Positions 25,343 through 32,863 of a stretch of 32,863 bases of DNA are shown in pieces. The notes under the pieces are model-generated. The model was not told the DNA's origin. It saw nothing but the letters and a program-made list of their open reading frames with translations, and made no database searches. The position numbers and the translations under genes were made by a program. The stretch lies in the NCBI RefSeq assembly GCF_025980345.1, contig NZ_JAPDUI010000012.1, positions 1-32,863 on the forward strand, written 5' to 3'. The DNA comes from Arenimonas sp. GDDSR-1 (lineage in GTDB: Bacteria > Pseudomonadota > Gammaproteobacteria > Xanthomonadales > Xanthomonadaceae). How positions within the stretch are numbered: position 1 is the stretch's first letter; each line of letters opens with the position of its first letter.

Positions 25343-25884
25343 GTGCCGGAATGCACCAGTTCCTTGATGACCAGCAATGCGGCCAGACTGCGTCCTTCCG
25401 AGCAGTCTTCGCGCAGCACGAGCTCGTGCAGGCGATCAAGACGCCACGGCACCACTTCCAGTACTTCCGGTTCATCGCCGACCAGGCGCTCCGGGTAAAG
25501 ATCCTCGGCCAGTACCAGATCGATGGCATGGGTCATGTATGTCGGCGCCAGGGTAATGGAGCGCAGGATGCGCAGGCTGCGTGCGCCGAAACCGGCCTCT
25601 TCCTTGAGCTCGCGGTTGGCGGCCTCCAGCACCGTTTCGCCGGGATCAATCCGCCCTTTCGGCAGACAGAGTTCGTAGCGGTGGGTGCCGGCGGCATACT
25701 CCTTGATCAGCAACACGGTATCCTTGTCGGGCATGGCGGCGATCATTACCGCACCATGGCCCTGATGCAGGGCCCGTTCATAGCGGCGGCGTTCGCCGTT
25801 GGAAAACTCCAGATCGATGCGCTCGCGCCTGCCGTGGCTGTTTTCAATCAGCTCGCGGGAATGGATAATAGGCAGGGAATTCAT
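25339..25884 (-). CDS. nudE: ADP compounds hydrolase NudE (Nudix family)
   Basis: 181 aa from ATG at 25884; the open frame runs further upstream through bioA DNA, but the family N-terminus begins about here and the length matches NudE (about 186). The Nudix box is complete: GRIDPGETVLEAANRELKEEAGFG. VDLEFSNG-type (IDLEFSNGERRRYER) and EYAAGTHRYEL segments also match E. coli NudE. It hydrolyses NADH, Ap3A, Ap2A and ADP-ribose type compounds. It heads the nudE-cysQ-mazG-DUF962 operon, where all neighbours overlap, and is divergent from bioA over 51 bp. Confidence 0.94.
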   Translation of the reverse strand: MNSLPIIHSRELIENSHGRRERIDLEFSNGERRRYERALHQGHGAVMIAAMPDKDTVLLIKEYAAGTHRYELCLPKGRIDPGETVLEAANRELKEEAGFGARSLRILRSITLAPTYMTHAIDLVLAEDLYPERLVGDEPEVLEVVPWRLDRLHELVLREDCSEGRSLAALLVIKELVHSGT

Positions 25885-25935
25885 GGTTTCATTGTCGCGC
25901 GTTTCGGCAAAGCTGGCTAGAGAGGAAGGCGAATT
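25885..25935. promoter_or_regulatory. Divergent nudE/bioA intergenic region
   Basis: Fifty-one bases must carry both promoters or have them extend into the coding regions. A strong ribosome site for bioA (AGAGGAAGG, about 25919-25929) is the only clear signal. No -10/-35 pair or BirA/BioR-type palindrome is recognised. Confidence 0.35.
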
Positions 25936-27297
25936 ATGTCCACATTCACCCCGCCACGGGATCTGGCCGAATGGCACCGGCGAGATCTCGGCGTACTCTG
26001 GCATCCCTGCACGCAGATGGCCGAACACCCGGAGACCTTGCCGCTGATACCCATCCGCTCCGGGCACGGTGTCTGGCTCGAAGCTATTGATGGAAACCGC
26101 TATCTGGATGCCATCAGCAGCTGGTGGACCAATCTTTTCGGCCATTCCGAACCTCGTATCGCAGCGGCCATTGCCCGTCAGGCCGGCACTCTGGAGCATG
26201 TGATTTTCGCCGGGTTCTCGCATGAGCCGGGACTGCAGCTGGCCGAGCGCCTGTGCGCCTTGGCCCCGGACGGCCTGACCCGGGTGTTCTATGCCGACAA
26301 CGGTTCAGCTGCGGTCGAGATCGCGCTGAAAATGAGTTTTCACAGCTTCGCCAACCGCGGCATGGCCGGCCGGAACCGCTTCATGGCGCTGCAAAACAGC
26401 TACCACGGCGAAACACTCGGCGCGCTTTCCATGGCCGACATCCCCCTGTACCGCAGGGTTTACGCGCCGCTGCTGCTGGAGCCGCTGTTCGCGCCCTCGC
26501 CGGATGCTTTCGGCAAGTCCGAGGGCGAGACCGATGCCGATTGCGCCATGCGCGCCGCAGCCGGACTCGAAGTGTTGGTGGAAAAACACCAGCATGAACT
26601 GTGCGCCCTGATCCTCGAGCCGCTGGTGCAGTGCGCCGGCGGCATGCGCATGTACCACCCGGTGTATCTGTCCGAAGCCCGACGGATCTGCGAGCGTTTC
26701 GGCATCCACCTGATCGCCGATGAAATCGCAGTCGGATTCGGTCGTACCGGCACCTTCTTCGCCTGCGAACAGGCCGGCATCCGGCCGGATTTCCTGTGTC
26801 TGTCGAAAGGCCTGACCGGCGGCTTCCTGCCGATGTCGGCGGTGTTGACCACGGAAGCGGTATTCGCCGATTTCCTGTCCGATGAACGCAGCCGCGGCTT
26901 TCTGCACTCGCACAGCTATACCGGCAACCCGCTCGGCTGCGCGGCGGCGCTGGCCAGTCTCGACATTTTCGCGCAGGACGACATCCTCGTGCGCAACCGC
27001 GCGACGGCAAGGCAGATGGGCGTTCTTGCCGCAACCCTGCAGGACCACCCGAATCTGCAGCAGGTGCGCCAGACCGGGATGATCGTGGCTTTTGAGCTTG
27101 GCCGCGACCGCCGCACTGCCTTCGATGCCGCCGAACGCCGTGGACTGCGCGCCTACCGCGCCGGTCTGGAGCGCGGTGTGTTGCTTCGACCGTTGGGCGA
27201 TATCCTGTACTGGATGCCACCTTACTGCATCCGTCCCGAGGAGCTGGAATTGCTCGCCGCTGCCACGCAACAAGCAATCGAGGAGGCCTGCCGATGA
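25936..27297 (+). CDS. bioA: Adenosylmethionine-8-amino-7-oxononanoate aminotransferase BioA
   Basis: 453 aa. It makes 7,8-diaminopelargonate in biotin synthesis, using S-adenosylmethionine as amino donor. It is a class III PLP aminotransferase. Seen: the N-terminal HPCTQMAEHPE, DAISSWWTNLFGH typical of BioA, YADNGSAAVEIALKM, NSYHGETLGALS, the cofactor-binding IADEIAVGFGRTGTFFACEQ, and the Schiff-base lysine in FLCLSKGLTGG. It stands apart from any other bio gene in view. The stop overlaps the rsmE start (ATGA). Confidence 0.97.
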   Translation: MSTFTPPRDLAEWHRRDLGVLWHPCTQMAEHPETLPLIPIRSGHGVWLEAIDGNRYLDAISSWWTNLFGHSEPRIAAAIARQAGTLEHVIFAGFSHEPGLQLAERLCALAPDGLTRVFYADNGSAAVEIALKMSFHSFANRGMAGRNRFMALQNSYHGETLGALSMADIPLYRRVYAPLLLEPLFAPSPDAFGKSEGETDADCAMRAAAGLEVLVEKHQHELCALILEPLVQCAGGMRMYHPVYLSEARRICERFGIHLIADEIAVGFGRTGTFFACEQAGIRPDFLCLSKGLTGGFLPMSAVLTTEAVFADFLSDERSRGFLHSHSYTGNPLGCAAALASLDIFAQDDILVRNRATARQMGVLAATLQDHPNLQQVRQTGMIVAFELGRDRRTAFDAAERRGLRAYRAGLERGVLLRPLGDILYWMPPYCIRPEELELLAAATQQAIEEACR

Positions 27298-28022
27298 GAA
27301 CCATCCGGAGTTACATCGATGCGACGCTGAAACCCGAACAGGAGCTGGTCCTGCCGGAACTGGTCAGCAACCACATCGTGCGCGTGCTTCGTCTTGAAAC
27401 CGGTGACATTTTCCATCTATTCAACGGCGACGGTCACGACTACCCGTGCCGCATCCTGAGTCTCGAGAAGCGCGGCGCACGTGTCCGCATACTGGAAAAA
27501 ACGGCCGTAAGCAATGAATCGCCACTGCGCATCCATCTGTTCCAGAGCATCGCACGCGGCGAGAAAATGGACTGGATCCTGCAGAAAGCCACCGAACTCG
27601 GTGTCGCCGAGTTCACGCCGATGGTGTCGGACCGCACCGAAGTGAAACTGGATGGCGAGCGCAGCGATAAGAAGCTCGCCCATTGGCAGGGCGTCGTTCG
27701 CTCGGCCTGCGAACAGTCCGGCCGCGCGTCGGTTCCGGTGGTGAATCCGCCGATTGCCATACACCGGATCGATGCGGCAGGCATGGCGGGTGCATTCTAC
27801 CTACAACCGGATGCCGAAAGCGGCATTGCCGGGCTGGCGATTCCCGCGGATGGCCGGATCGTCCTGGCCATCGGGCCGGAGGGCGGGTTTACCGAGCGCG
27901 ACATCCGGCTCTTGCAGACGGCGGGTTTCAGCGGGCTGCGTGTCGGTCCCCGGATACTGCGCACGGAGACTGCAGGTATTGCGGTTACCGCCGCGTTGCA
28001 GTCGCACTACGGCGACTGGTAA
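27294..28022 (+). CDS. rsmE: 16S rRNA (uracil1498-N3)-methyltransferase RsmE
   Basis: 242 aa. It methylates U1498 of 16S rRNA using S-adenosylmethionine. A small N-terminal PUA-like domain (about 1-70: NHIVRVLRLETGDIFHLFNGDG) precedes a SPOUT knot domain. Knot motifs are clear: AIGPEGGFTERDI and VGPRILRTETAGIAVTAALQ. KATELGVAEFTPMVSDRT is also diagnostic. It overlaps bioA by four bases with AGGAGG upstream. Its TAA abuts the stop of the convergent chpC with no base between. Confidence 0.97.
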   Translation: MRTIRSYIDATLKPEQELVLPELVSNHIVRVLRLETGDIFHLFNGDGHDYPCRILSLEKRGARVRILEKTAVSNESPLRIHLFQSIARGEKMDWILQKATELGVAEFTPMVSDRTEVKLDGERSDKKLAHWQGVVRSACEQSGRASVPVVNPPIAIHRIDAAGMAGAFYLQPDAESGIAGLAIPADGRIVLAIGPEGGFTERDIRLLQTAGFSGLRVGPRILRTETAGIAVTAALQSHYGDW

Positions 28023-28472
28023 TCAAAGCGCGTCGCGGATGGTTGCTTCGACCGTTTCCAGGTTCGGAATCGATACCCCATCGCCATCCAGATAGGCGGA
28101 GTAATAGTACTCACTGGCGTGTTCGGGATCATCGATGAGATGGTCGGAAGCGATGTTGACAAGACGCGGAAAGCCCGAGGTCAGAATGGCGAAGTACGGC
28201 AGTTTGGTCTCGCCGGAAAGGCCTTTGAGAACGGCGATTTTCGCACCCGCCACGGACTCCCGGGGGGTCCATCCCGCCATCGCCGAAAACGAAACCAGAG
28301 GCAATCGGTAGCCCTTCCAGCGGATGACACCGAGAAACCAGTCCGGCTTGCCTTCAACGGCTTCCGGTGCGGCATAGGTGATGATTTCGGACACGGTGGT
28401 GTTCGGCAGCATCAATTTGCCGCCGGGCAGCGCCATCAATACCGCACGCATCTGTTCGACTTGGGTTTCCAT
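28023..28472 (-). CDS. chpC: CheW-like protein of the twitching chemosensory system (ChpC-like)
   Basis: 149 aa, a single CheW domain: MLPNTTVSEIITYAAPE, FLGVIRWKGYRLPLVSF, PYFAILTSGFPRLVNI. CheW proteins bridge chemoreceptors and CheA-type kinases. The name follows gene order chpA-chpB-chpC in Pseudomonas; similarity alone would only say CheW. It lies 12 bases after the chpB-like gene and ends the cluster. The start has only a weak ribosome site. Confidence 0.88.
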   Translation of the reverse strand: METQVEQMRAVLMALPGGKLMLPNTTVSEIITYAAPEAVEGKPDWFLGVIRWKGYRLPLVSFSAMAGWTPRESVAGAKIAVLKGLSGETKLPYFAILTSGFPRLVNIASDHLIDDPEHASEYYYSAYLDGDGVSIPNLETVEATIRDAL

Positions 28473-28484
28473 AGATTATTCCGT

Positions 28485-30212
28485 TTAAGTGAACCACTTC
28501 GCCATAAGCTCTTCCGTCAGCAGCGGCGCACCGGCATTGGCCAGTTCACGCGCTACGCCGGCGTCGTAACATTCTTCCGGATCCTGCACAAACAGGGTTT
28601 TGCAGGCACCACTGAACGCCATCAATGCCGAAGCCAATGCCGGATCGGCACCGCTCAACACCAGAATTTTTGCCGATTTCGACTGGAGGGTGATGAACGG
28701 CCTCAGACCAGCACGGGCCTGGCATTGGTATCCCAGTGCAGTCACGGCGATGCCGCAGTCGGGCGGGAGCAGATAAACGGTTCCCGACAGCAGATGTTCA
28801 TCGCTTTCGGCAACCCGAAGATCGGCATCGGTGACTTTCTGCAGCTGTGCGCGCAGACGCTCCAATTGCGCGGCGCCGATTTGGAGTGACAGGACCATAA
28901 CACCGGCGAAGGTGCGTGGGACTTTCTGCAACAGCGTACGTACCGCGCCCGGTCCGCCGACACCGGATACCACCAGAAACAGACGGTCGTGCGCGGCGTC
29001 TTCAACCGGCAATGGAACATGAACGGGCGCTGCCGCAAAAGCCGGCATGGCTGGCGCCGGCGCCGGTTCGCCCAGCGTCGCTGCCGGCGTGCCCGTTGAA
29101 GGGGCGGAGACATCATCCACCAGAGAGAACATCGACAGGTCGAACTCGCGGGGCGGTGCTGCAGCCGTGACGGCAGGCACCGCCATCGCGGCATCGGCGC
29201 TCAGAGACAGTGCGGAAAAATCGGGCGCGGCGACCGGCTCCGGCACGGCCTGAACGCTTGCGGCCGGAATCTCGGGAACCGCGAAATCGGGCATCAAGGT
29301 GGGATCGATGTCGTAGTTGAACATTGATTTTTCTTCATCGCTCAACGGCAACAGGGCCTCATCTGCGGCACCTTCCGAAGACACCGGCGGATGCGACAGG
29401 CTGTCTTCCATCTGTTGCAGGGCGCCTGCCAATTCCGTCGAGTCCAGATCGAAACTGAAACCGTCGCCGTCATGCCATTCGGTCGAACCGGAACGGCCGA
29501 TGTCGAGCTTCTCGACGGTCGGCAGCGCATCGGTCTGCGGATTCTGTCCTGATTCAAGCAGTGCACGCTCTTCTTCGGTCAAAGGCAGCAGCTGTTCGGA
29601 ATCAACACGCACTTCCGGGCCGTCATGGCCATGGGCCAACTCGGAGTCGACTTTCGACAGCGCCAAGGCCAGCGCATCCGGATCGATGGCGAGATCGTCG
29701 TAATGTCCGGTATCCTGCCAATGCGCGGATTCGTCGGTTTCTGCCGGCGCGGCAAAACCGGCCGCGACCGGGATATCCTCATGGCTGCCACCGATCGGCC
29801 GGTAATCCGGCAATCCGTCATCCGGCGCCTGCATCGCCTCCTTGGCATCGGCGTCCATCGGCAGCGGCGGCAGAACATCACGGTCAAGCAGTTTTGCCGC
29901 CATATGGCGGGCCCAGCGGTTGAGGTCCCATCCGCTCAGCCCGCTGGTGGTTTCGGCATCATCGAAAAGAACCGTCATCGAGGGTTGGCTGAGGAATTCG
30001 CTGTAAGGTTCAAGCTCCAGCTCGGTGGCCGGTTCGAGACTGATCACGATTTTGTTCGGAGCCAGCTGCGTCAGCGCATCCGGCGACGTCTGTGACGGCT
30101 TGCCGACCCAGACCGGATGCACGCCAAGATCGGTCAGGGCGCCGACCAGTTGTTCGCGGGCCTGACCCTCCCGGCCGAGCACCACGACTCGTTGTGCGCC
30201 ATTGGCCATCAT
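28485..30212 (-). CDS. ChpB-like protein: degenerate receiver plus degenerate CheB methylesterase domain
   Basis: 575 aa. The N-terminal 110 residues look like a response-regulator fold (RVVVLGREGQAREQLVGALTDLGV) without the acidic pair or phospho-acceptor Asp. Residues about 112-405 are an acidic, Pro/Ala-rich linker with a duplicated module (176-222 and 256-301), each with LLPL[TS]xEE[RK]. The last 165 residues align by eye with the CheB methylesterase domain (LFLVVSGVGGPGAVRTLLQKVP, SGTVYLLPPD). However, the Ser of GASAGG appears as Gly, the His of VQHM is replaced and the TGMGSDG Asp motif is lost. CheB normally demethylates chemoreceptors; this protein probably cannot. It starts three bases after chpA and precedes chpC, matching the chpA-chpB-chpC order. 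Confidence 0.75.
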   Translation of the reverse strand: MMANGAQRVVVLGREGQAREQLVGALTDLGVHPVWVGKPSQTSPDALTQLAPNKIVISLEPATELELEPYSEFLSQPSMTVLFDDAETTSGLSGWDLNRWARHMAAKLLDRDVLPPLPMDADAKEAMQAPDDGLPDYRPIGGSHEDIPVAAGFAAPAETDESAHWQDTGHYDDLAIDPDALALALSKVDSELAHGHDGPEVRVDSEQLLPLTEEERALLESGQNPQTDALPTVEKLDIGRSGSTEWHDGDGFSFDLDSTELAGALQQMEDSLSHPPVSSEGAADEALLPLSDEEKSMFNYDIDPTLMPDFAVPEIPAASVQAVPEPVAAPDFSALSLSADAAMAVPAVTAAAPPREFDLSMFSLVDDVSAPSTGTPAATLGEPAPAPAMPAFAAAPVHVPLPVEDAAHDRLFLVVSGVGGPGAVRTLLQKVPRTFAGVMVLSLQIGAAQLERLRAQLQKVTDADLRVAESDEHLLSGTVYLLPPDCGIAVTALGYQCQARAGLRPFITLQSKSAKILVLSGADPALASALMAFSGACKTLFVQDPEECYDAGVARELANAGAPLLTEELMAKWFT

Positions 30213-30215
30213 GGT

Positions 30216-32863
30216 TTATTTCTTGAAGATCTCGTTGACCTGCCGCATCAGTTCGAATTCCTGATAGGGCTTACCGAGATAGCGCTCGACGCCGAGGTCG
30301 AATGCCCGCTGGCGGTGCTTCTCGCCGGTCCGGGAGGTGATCATCATGATCGGCACATGCTGGAGACGGGCATCGGATTTCATGTTCTGCGCGACTTCAT
30401 AGCCGTCCATGCGGGGCATTTCGATGTCGAGCAGCACCAGATCGGGGACCTGTTCGGCCATTTTCTCGATGGCCTCGAGACCATCCCGTGCGACCACGAC
30501 TTCGAAATTGTTGCGCTCCAGGATGCGCGAGGTGACCTTGCGCATGGTGATCGAGTCGTCGACCACCATGACCAGCGGCATCGAGCGTGACGTATCCTCA
30601 ACCGCTTCCGGCGCATGCGGAATCTGGCGCTCGGCATTGTGACGAACCAGCGGGGCAAGATCCAGAATGACCACCACGCCGCCGTCGGGCATGATGCTGG
30701 CGCCGTAAACACCGGGTACCGAGGTGACCTGAGGGCCGACCGGTTTGACCACGATTTCCTGGCTGCCGAGCACCTGATCGACGCAGATCGCGATGCGGTC
30801 CTGCCCGGACTTGGACAGCAGCATCGGCATCTGCATGCTTCCAGCCGCTTTTGCGGTCGGAAGATCGAGCAATGTTCCGAGATCGTAGATTTTGTGACGG
30901 TTGCCGGCGTAGTTGAACTCCGGGGATTCCAGCCGCAGCTTTTCATCCAGTTCTTCACGGCCGATCCGGCCGACGCCGTCGACCGATGCAATCGGAATGG
31001 CGAACTGGCTTTCGCCGATTTTGACGAATACGGCTTTGGTCACCGCCAGGTTCAGCGGCAGTCGGATGATGAATTCGGTACCGCGGCCAAGCGTGCTTTG
31101 AATGCCCAGACTGCCGTTCAGATTGCGGATTTCGCTGCTGACCACATCCATGCCGATACCCCGGCCGGCCAGTCGGGTCACCGTGTCGACGGTCGAGAAG
31201 CCGGTCTGGGTAATCAGGGCGAGAACCTGGGCTTCGCTGAGTTCCTCATCGGCACCGATGAGACCGCGTTGCAGCGCTTTATTCCGGATCTGGGCGACAT
31301 CAAGACCATGACCGTCATCGCGGACGGAAAGCACGACTTCCGTACCTTCCTGGGCGACATTGATGACCACGTTGCCGGTTTGCGGCTTGCCGGCGCTACG
31401 GCGCTGCTCCGGCGCCTCGATGCCATGGGCGACGGCATTGCGCAGCAGGTGTTCCAGCGGTGCGGTCATGCGATCGAGAACAGAACGGTCCATTTCACCC
31501 TGCGCGCCGTCGATCCGCAGATCGACCTGCTTGCCGCTGTCTTCGGCGGCCTGGCGCATGACGCGGCGCAGGCGGGGCAGCAGCGTTTCGAAAGGCACCA
31601 TGCGCGTACGCATGAGACCTTCCTGCAGCTCCGAACTGACGCGCGACTGCTGAAGCAGCAGGGTTTCATGGTGACGGGTCAGGTCATCGAGCGTGGCCTG
31701 CAGGTTGATCAAGTCATTCGAGGATTCCGCGAGCGAACGCGACAGCTGCTGCTGCGTGGTGAACCGGTCGAGTTCGAGCGGATCGAAATCCTTGTTGCCT
31801 TCATCGGCTTCCCGGATGTTGCGGGCGGCGATCTGGGCTTCGGTTTCGATATCCAGTCGGCGGAGCTGTTCGCGCAGACGCGATGTGGTCTGGTCGAGTT
31901 CGACCAGATTGGTCTTGAACTGGCCCAGCTGTTGTTCGAGGCGGGCGCGGTAAATAGCGACTTCACCGGCGAAATTGACCAGCTGATCGAGCAGGTCGGC
32001 ACGGATGCGGACCACATCCTGCGGCGTGCGCAGACCCTCATCGGTATCGAGATCCTGCAGATCGATCGGGCCGGACAGCGGCTTGGCTACTTTTGCCGCC
32101 GTGGTTTGTGCAGACGGTGCGGATTCCGGAGCGGCGCTGACACCGCCGGCGTCCAGCAGTTGAATCAAGGCGTTCGGCGACTCTGGCGCAGCGCGTTCTT
32201 CAACCTGATCGGCCATCCGGTGCAGGGCATCCAGGGCTTTCTCAATGACCCCGAGTTGCGCGGCATCGGGAACCACGCCTTGCTCGGCGCCGGCCTGGAT
32301 GAAGCTTTCCAGACTGTGGCTGAGTTCGCCGATGCTGAACAGACCGGCCATGCGGGCGCCGCCCTTGAGGGTATGCAGATTGCGTTGCAAGCCGAGCAAC
32401 GGCTCGACGCTTTCCGAGGACTGCTTCAACTGGACCAGCAGATTATCGCTCTGATCGAGCAGATCCTTGGCCTCTTCGGTGAAGATGTCCAGAAGTTCTT
32501 CATCCAGATCACGGGTATCCAGTCGATCCATTGCGGTACCCTGCCCTTCATCAACCGACGTTTGGACGGATGCTTCGTTCATCAATGGTGCCGGCGGCAA
32601 TGCTTCAGATTCCGGCTTGGCAAGGTCTGCAGCGACTTTCATGACCGCAGGAGCGGCAGCCTCGATATCGGATGCTTCATCCGGCTGGTAGTTCGGATCG
32701 GTCAAGCGCTCAAGCTCTTCCAGGCTCATGCCATCATAATCATTGGCTTCTGCCTTCCCGGCAGCGGCTTGTTCGGCGGCGGCTTGTTCGGCGGCGGCTT
32801 GTTCGGCGGCGGCTTGTTCGGCGGCGGCTTGTTCGGCGGCGGCTTGTTCGGCGGCGGCTTGTT
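30216..32863 (-). CDS. chpA: ChpA-like hybrid chemosensory histidine kinase, C-terminal part (5' end outside window)
   Basis: 881 codons are visible and the frame stays open to the right edge, so the ATG at 32729 is internal and the true start lies beyond. ChpA-type CheA hybrids control type IV pilus twitching. In order: the (EQAAA)n repeat, an Hpt domain with the phospho-His in NLHTLKGGARMAG (codon 32373-32375), a dimerisation segment with RIRADLLDQLVNFAGE, the HATPase domain (HLLRNAVAHGIE, RDDGHGLD, LAGRGIGMDVV), a CheW-like domain, and a receiver whose Asp in LVLLDIEMPRMDG is codon 30426-30428. More Hpt domains are expected upstream, as in other ChpA proteins. The chpB-like gene follows after three bases. 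Confidence 0.94.
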   Translation of the reverse strand, partial: QAAAEQAAAEQAAAEQAAAEQAAAEQAAAEQAAAGKAEANDYDGMSLEELERLTDPNYQPDEASDIEAAAPAVMKVAADLAKPESEALPPAPLMNEASVQTSVDEGQGTAMDRLDTRDLDEELLDIFTEEAKDLLDQSDNLLVQLKQSSESVEPLLGLQRNLHTLKGGARMAGLFSIGELSHSLESFIQAGAEQGVVPDAAQLGVIEKALDALHRMADQVEERAAPESPNALIQLLDAGGVSAAPESAPSAQTTAAKVAKPLSGPIDLQDLDTDEGLRTPQDVVRIRADLLDQLVNFAGEVAIYRARLEQQLGQFKTNLVELDQTTSRLREQLRRLDIETEAQIAARNIREADEGNKDFDPLELDRFTTQQQLSRSLAESSNDLINLQATLDDLTRHHETLLLQQSRVSSELQEGLMRTRMVPFETLLPRLRRVMRQAAEDSGKQVDLRIDGAQGEMDRSVLDRMTAPLEHLLRNAVAHGIEAPEQRRSAGKPQTGNVVINVAQEGTEVVLSVRDDGHGLDVAQIRNKALQRGLIGADEELSEAQVLALITQTGFSTVDTVTRLAGRGIGMDVVSSEIRNLNGSLGIQSTLGRGTEFIIRLPLNLAVTKAVFVKIGESQFAIPIASVDGVGRIGREELDEKLRLESPEFNYAGNRHKIYDLGTLLDLPTAKAAGSMQMPMLLSKSGQDRIAICVDQVLGSQEIVVKPVGPQVTSVPGVYGASIMPDGGVVVILDLAPLVRHNAERQIPHAPEAVEDTSRSMPLVMVVDDSITMRKVTSRILERNNFEVVVARDGLEAIEKMAEQVPDLVLLDIEMPRMDGYEVAQNMKSDARLQHVPIMMITSRTGEKHRQRAFDLGVERYLGKPYQEFELMRQVNEIFKK
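32767..32863. repeat. Perfect 15-bp tandem repeat inside chpA
   Basis: Six complete identical copies of GCTTGTTCGGCGGCG start at 32767, 32782, 32797, 32812, 32827 and 32842. A seventh begins at 32857 and is cut by the window edge. In the chpA frame each copy encodes Glu-Gln-Ala-Ala-Ala, so the array gives an in-frame helical (EQAAA)n linker. The copies show no base differences. Confidence 0.97.

Noticed and set aside
32756-32863. Right-edge repeat considered as a CRISPR array
   Set aside because: The repeats are directly adjacent 15-mers without spacers and lie in frame within a coding gene.

Overview
This is a compact, housekeeping-rich chromosomal segment of a GC-rich gammaproteobacterium, most likely of the order Xanthomonadales (Lysobacterales). 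The taxonomic call is inference from gene order: lptD-surA-pdxA-rsmA-apaH; folA/thyA/lgt; nudE-cysQ-mazG-DUF962 beside bioA-rsmE; and a twitching-type chpA-chpB-chpC chemotaxis module directly after rsmE. I see no rRNA, tRNA, insertion sequence, prophage, integron or CRISPR array. No stretch over 300 bases lacks a gene; the longest gap is 136 bases (14712-14847).

Layout. 1-1453 (-): two ubiquinone hydroxylases, ubiH and the start of a UbiI/VisC-like partner cut by the left edge. 1522-2636 (+): a DUF6580 membrane protein and a PduO-type cobalamin adenosyltransferase. 2633-3028 (-): msrB. 3094-9340 (+): lptD, surA, pdxA, rsmA, apaH (outer-membrane biogenesis, vitamin B6, rRNA methylation, Ap4A hydrolysis), without the apaG gene often found between rsmA and apaH. 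9344-14711 (-), read from the right: dgkA, a TerC-family membrane protein, lemA, two TPM-domain proteins, lgt, thyA, folA. 14848-17878 (-): periplasmic isoaspartyl peptidase/asparaginase, a membrane-anchored retropepsin-like protease and a HerA-like DUF853 ATPase, all overlapping. 17928-23399 (-): an OmpR-family response regulator, its histidine kinase, and a MacA-like adaptor, ATPase and MacB-type permease, forming a self-contained regulated export operon. 23471-25884 (-): nudE, cysQ, mazG and a DUF962 (Mpo1-like) protein, mostly nucleotide clean-up functions. 25936-28022 (+): bioA and rsmE. 28023-32863 (-): chpC, chpB-like and the C-terminal part of chpA, which runs off the right edge within a perfect 15-bp tandem repeat.

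How the genes work together. Most neighbours on one strand overlap by 1, 4 or more bases (ATGA, GTGA, TGATG), so translational coupling is the rule. All three convergent junctions have 0-3 bases between stop codons or overlap outright, leaving no room for ordinary terminators.

The most unusual content is in the chp cluster. The ChpB-like protein appears to have lost both the receiver phosphorylation residues and the methylesterase catalytic triad, and it carries a duplicated linker module. ChpA carries an apparently recent (EQAAA)n expansion. Other points of interest are a helical, possibly Spy/LTxxQ-like insertion in the MacA-like adaptor and the pairing of DUF6580 with a cobalamin adenosyltransferase. 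I did not find a clearly new defence or mobile system here.
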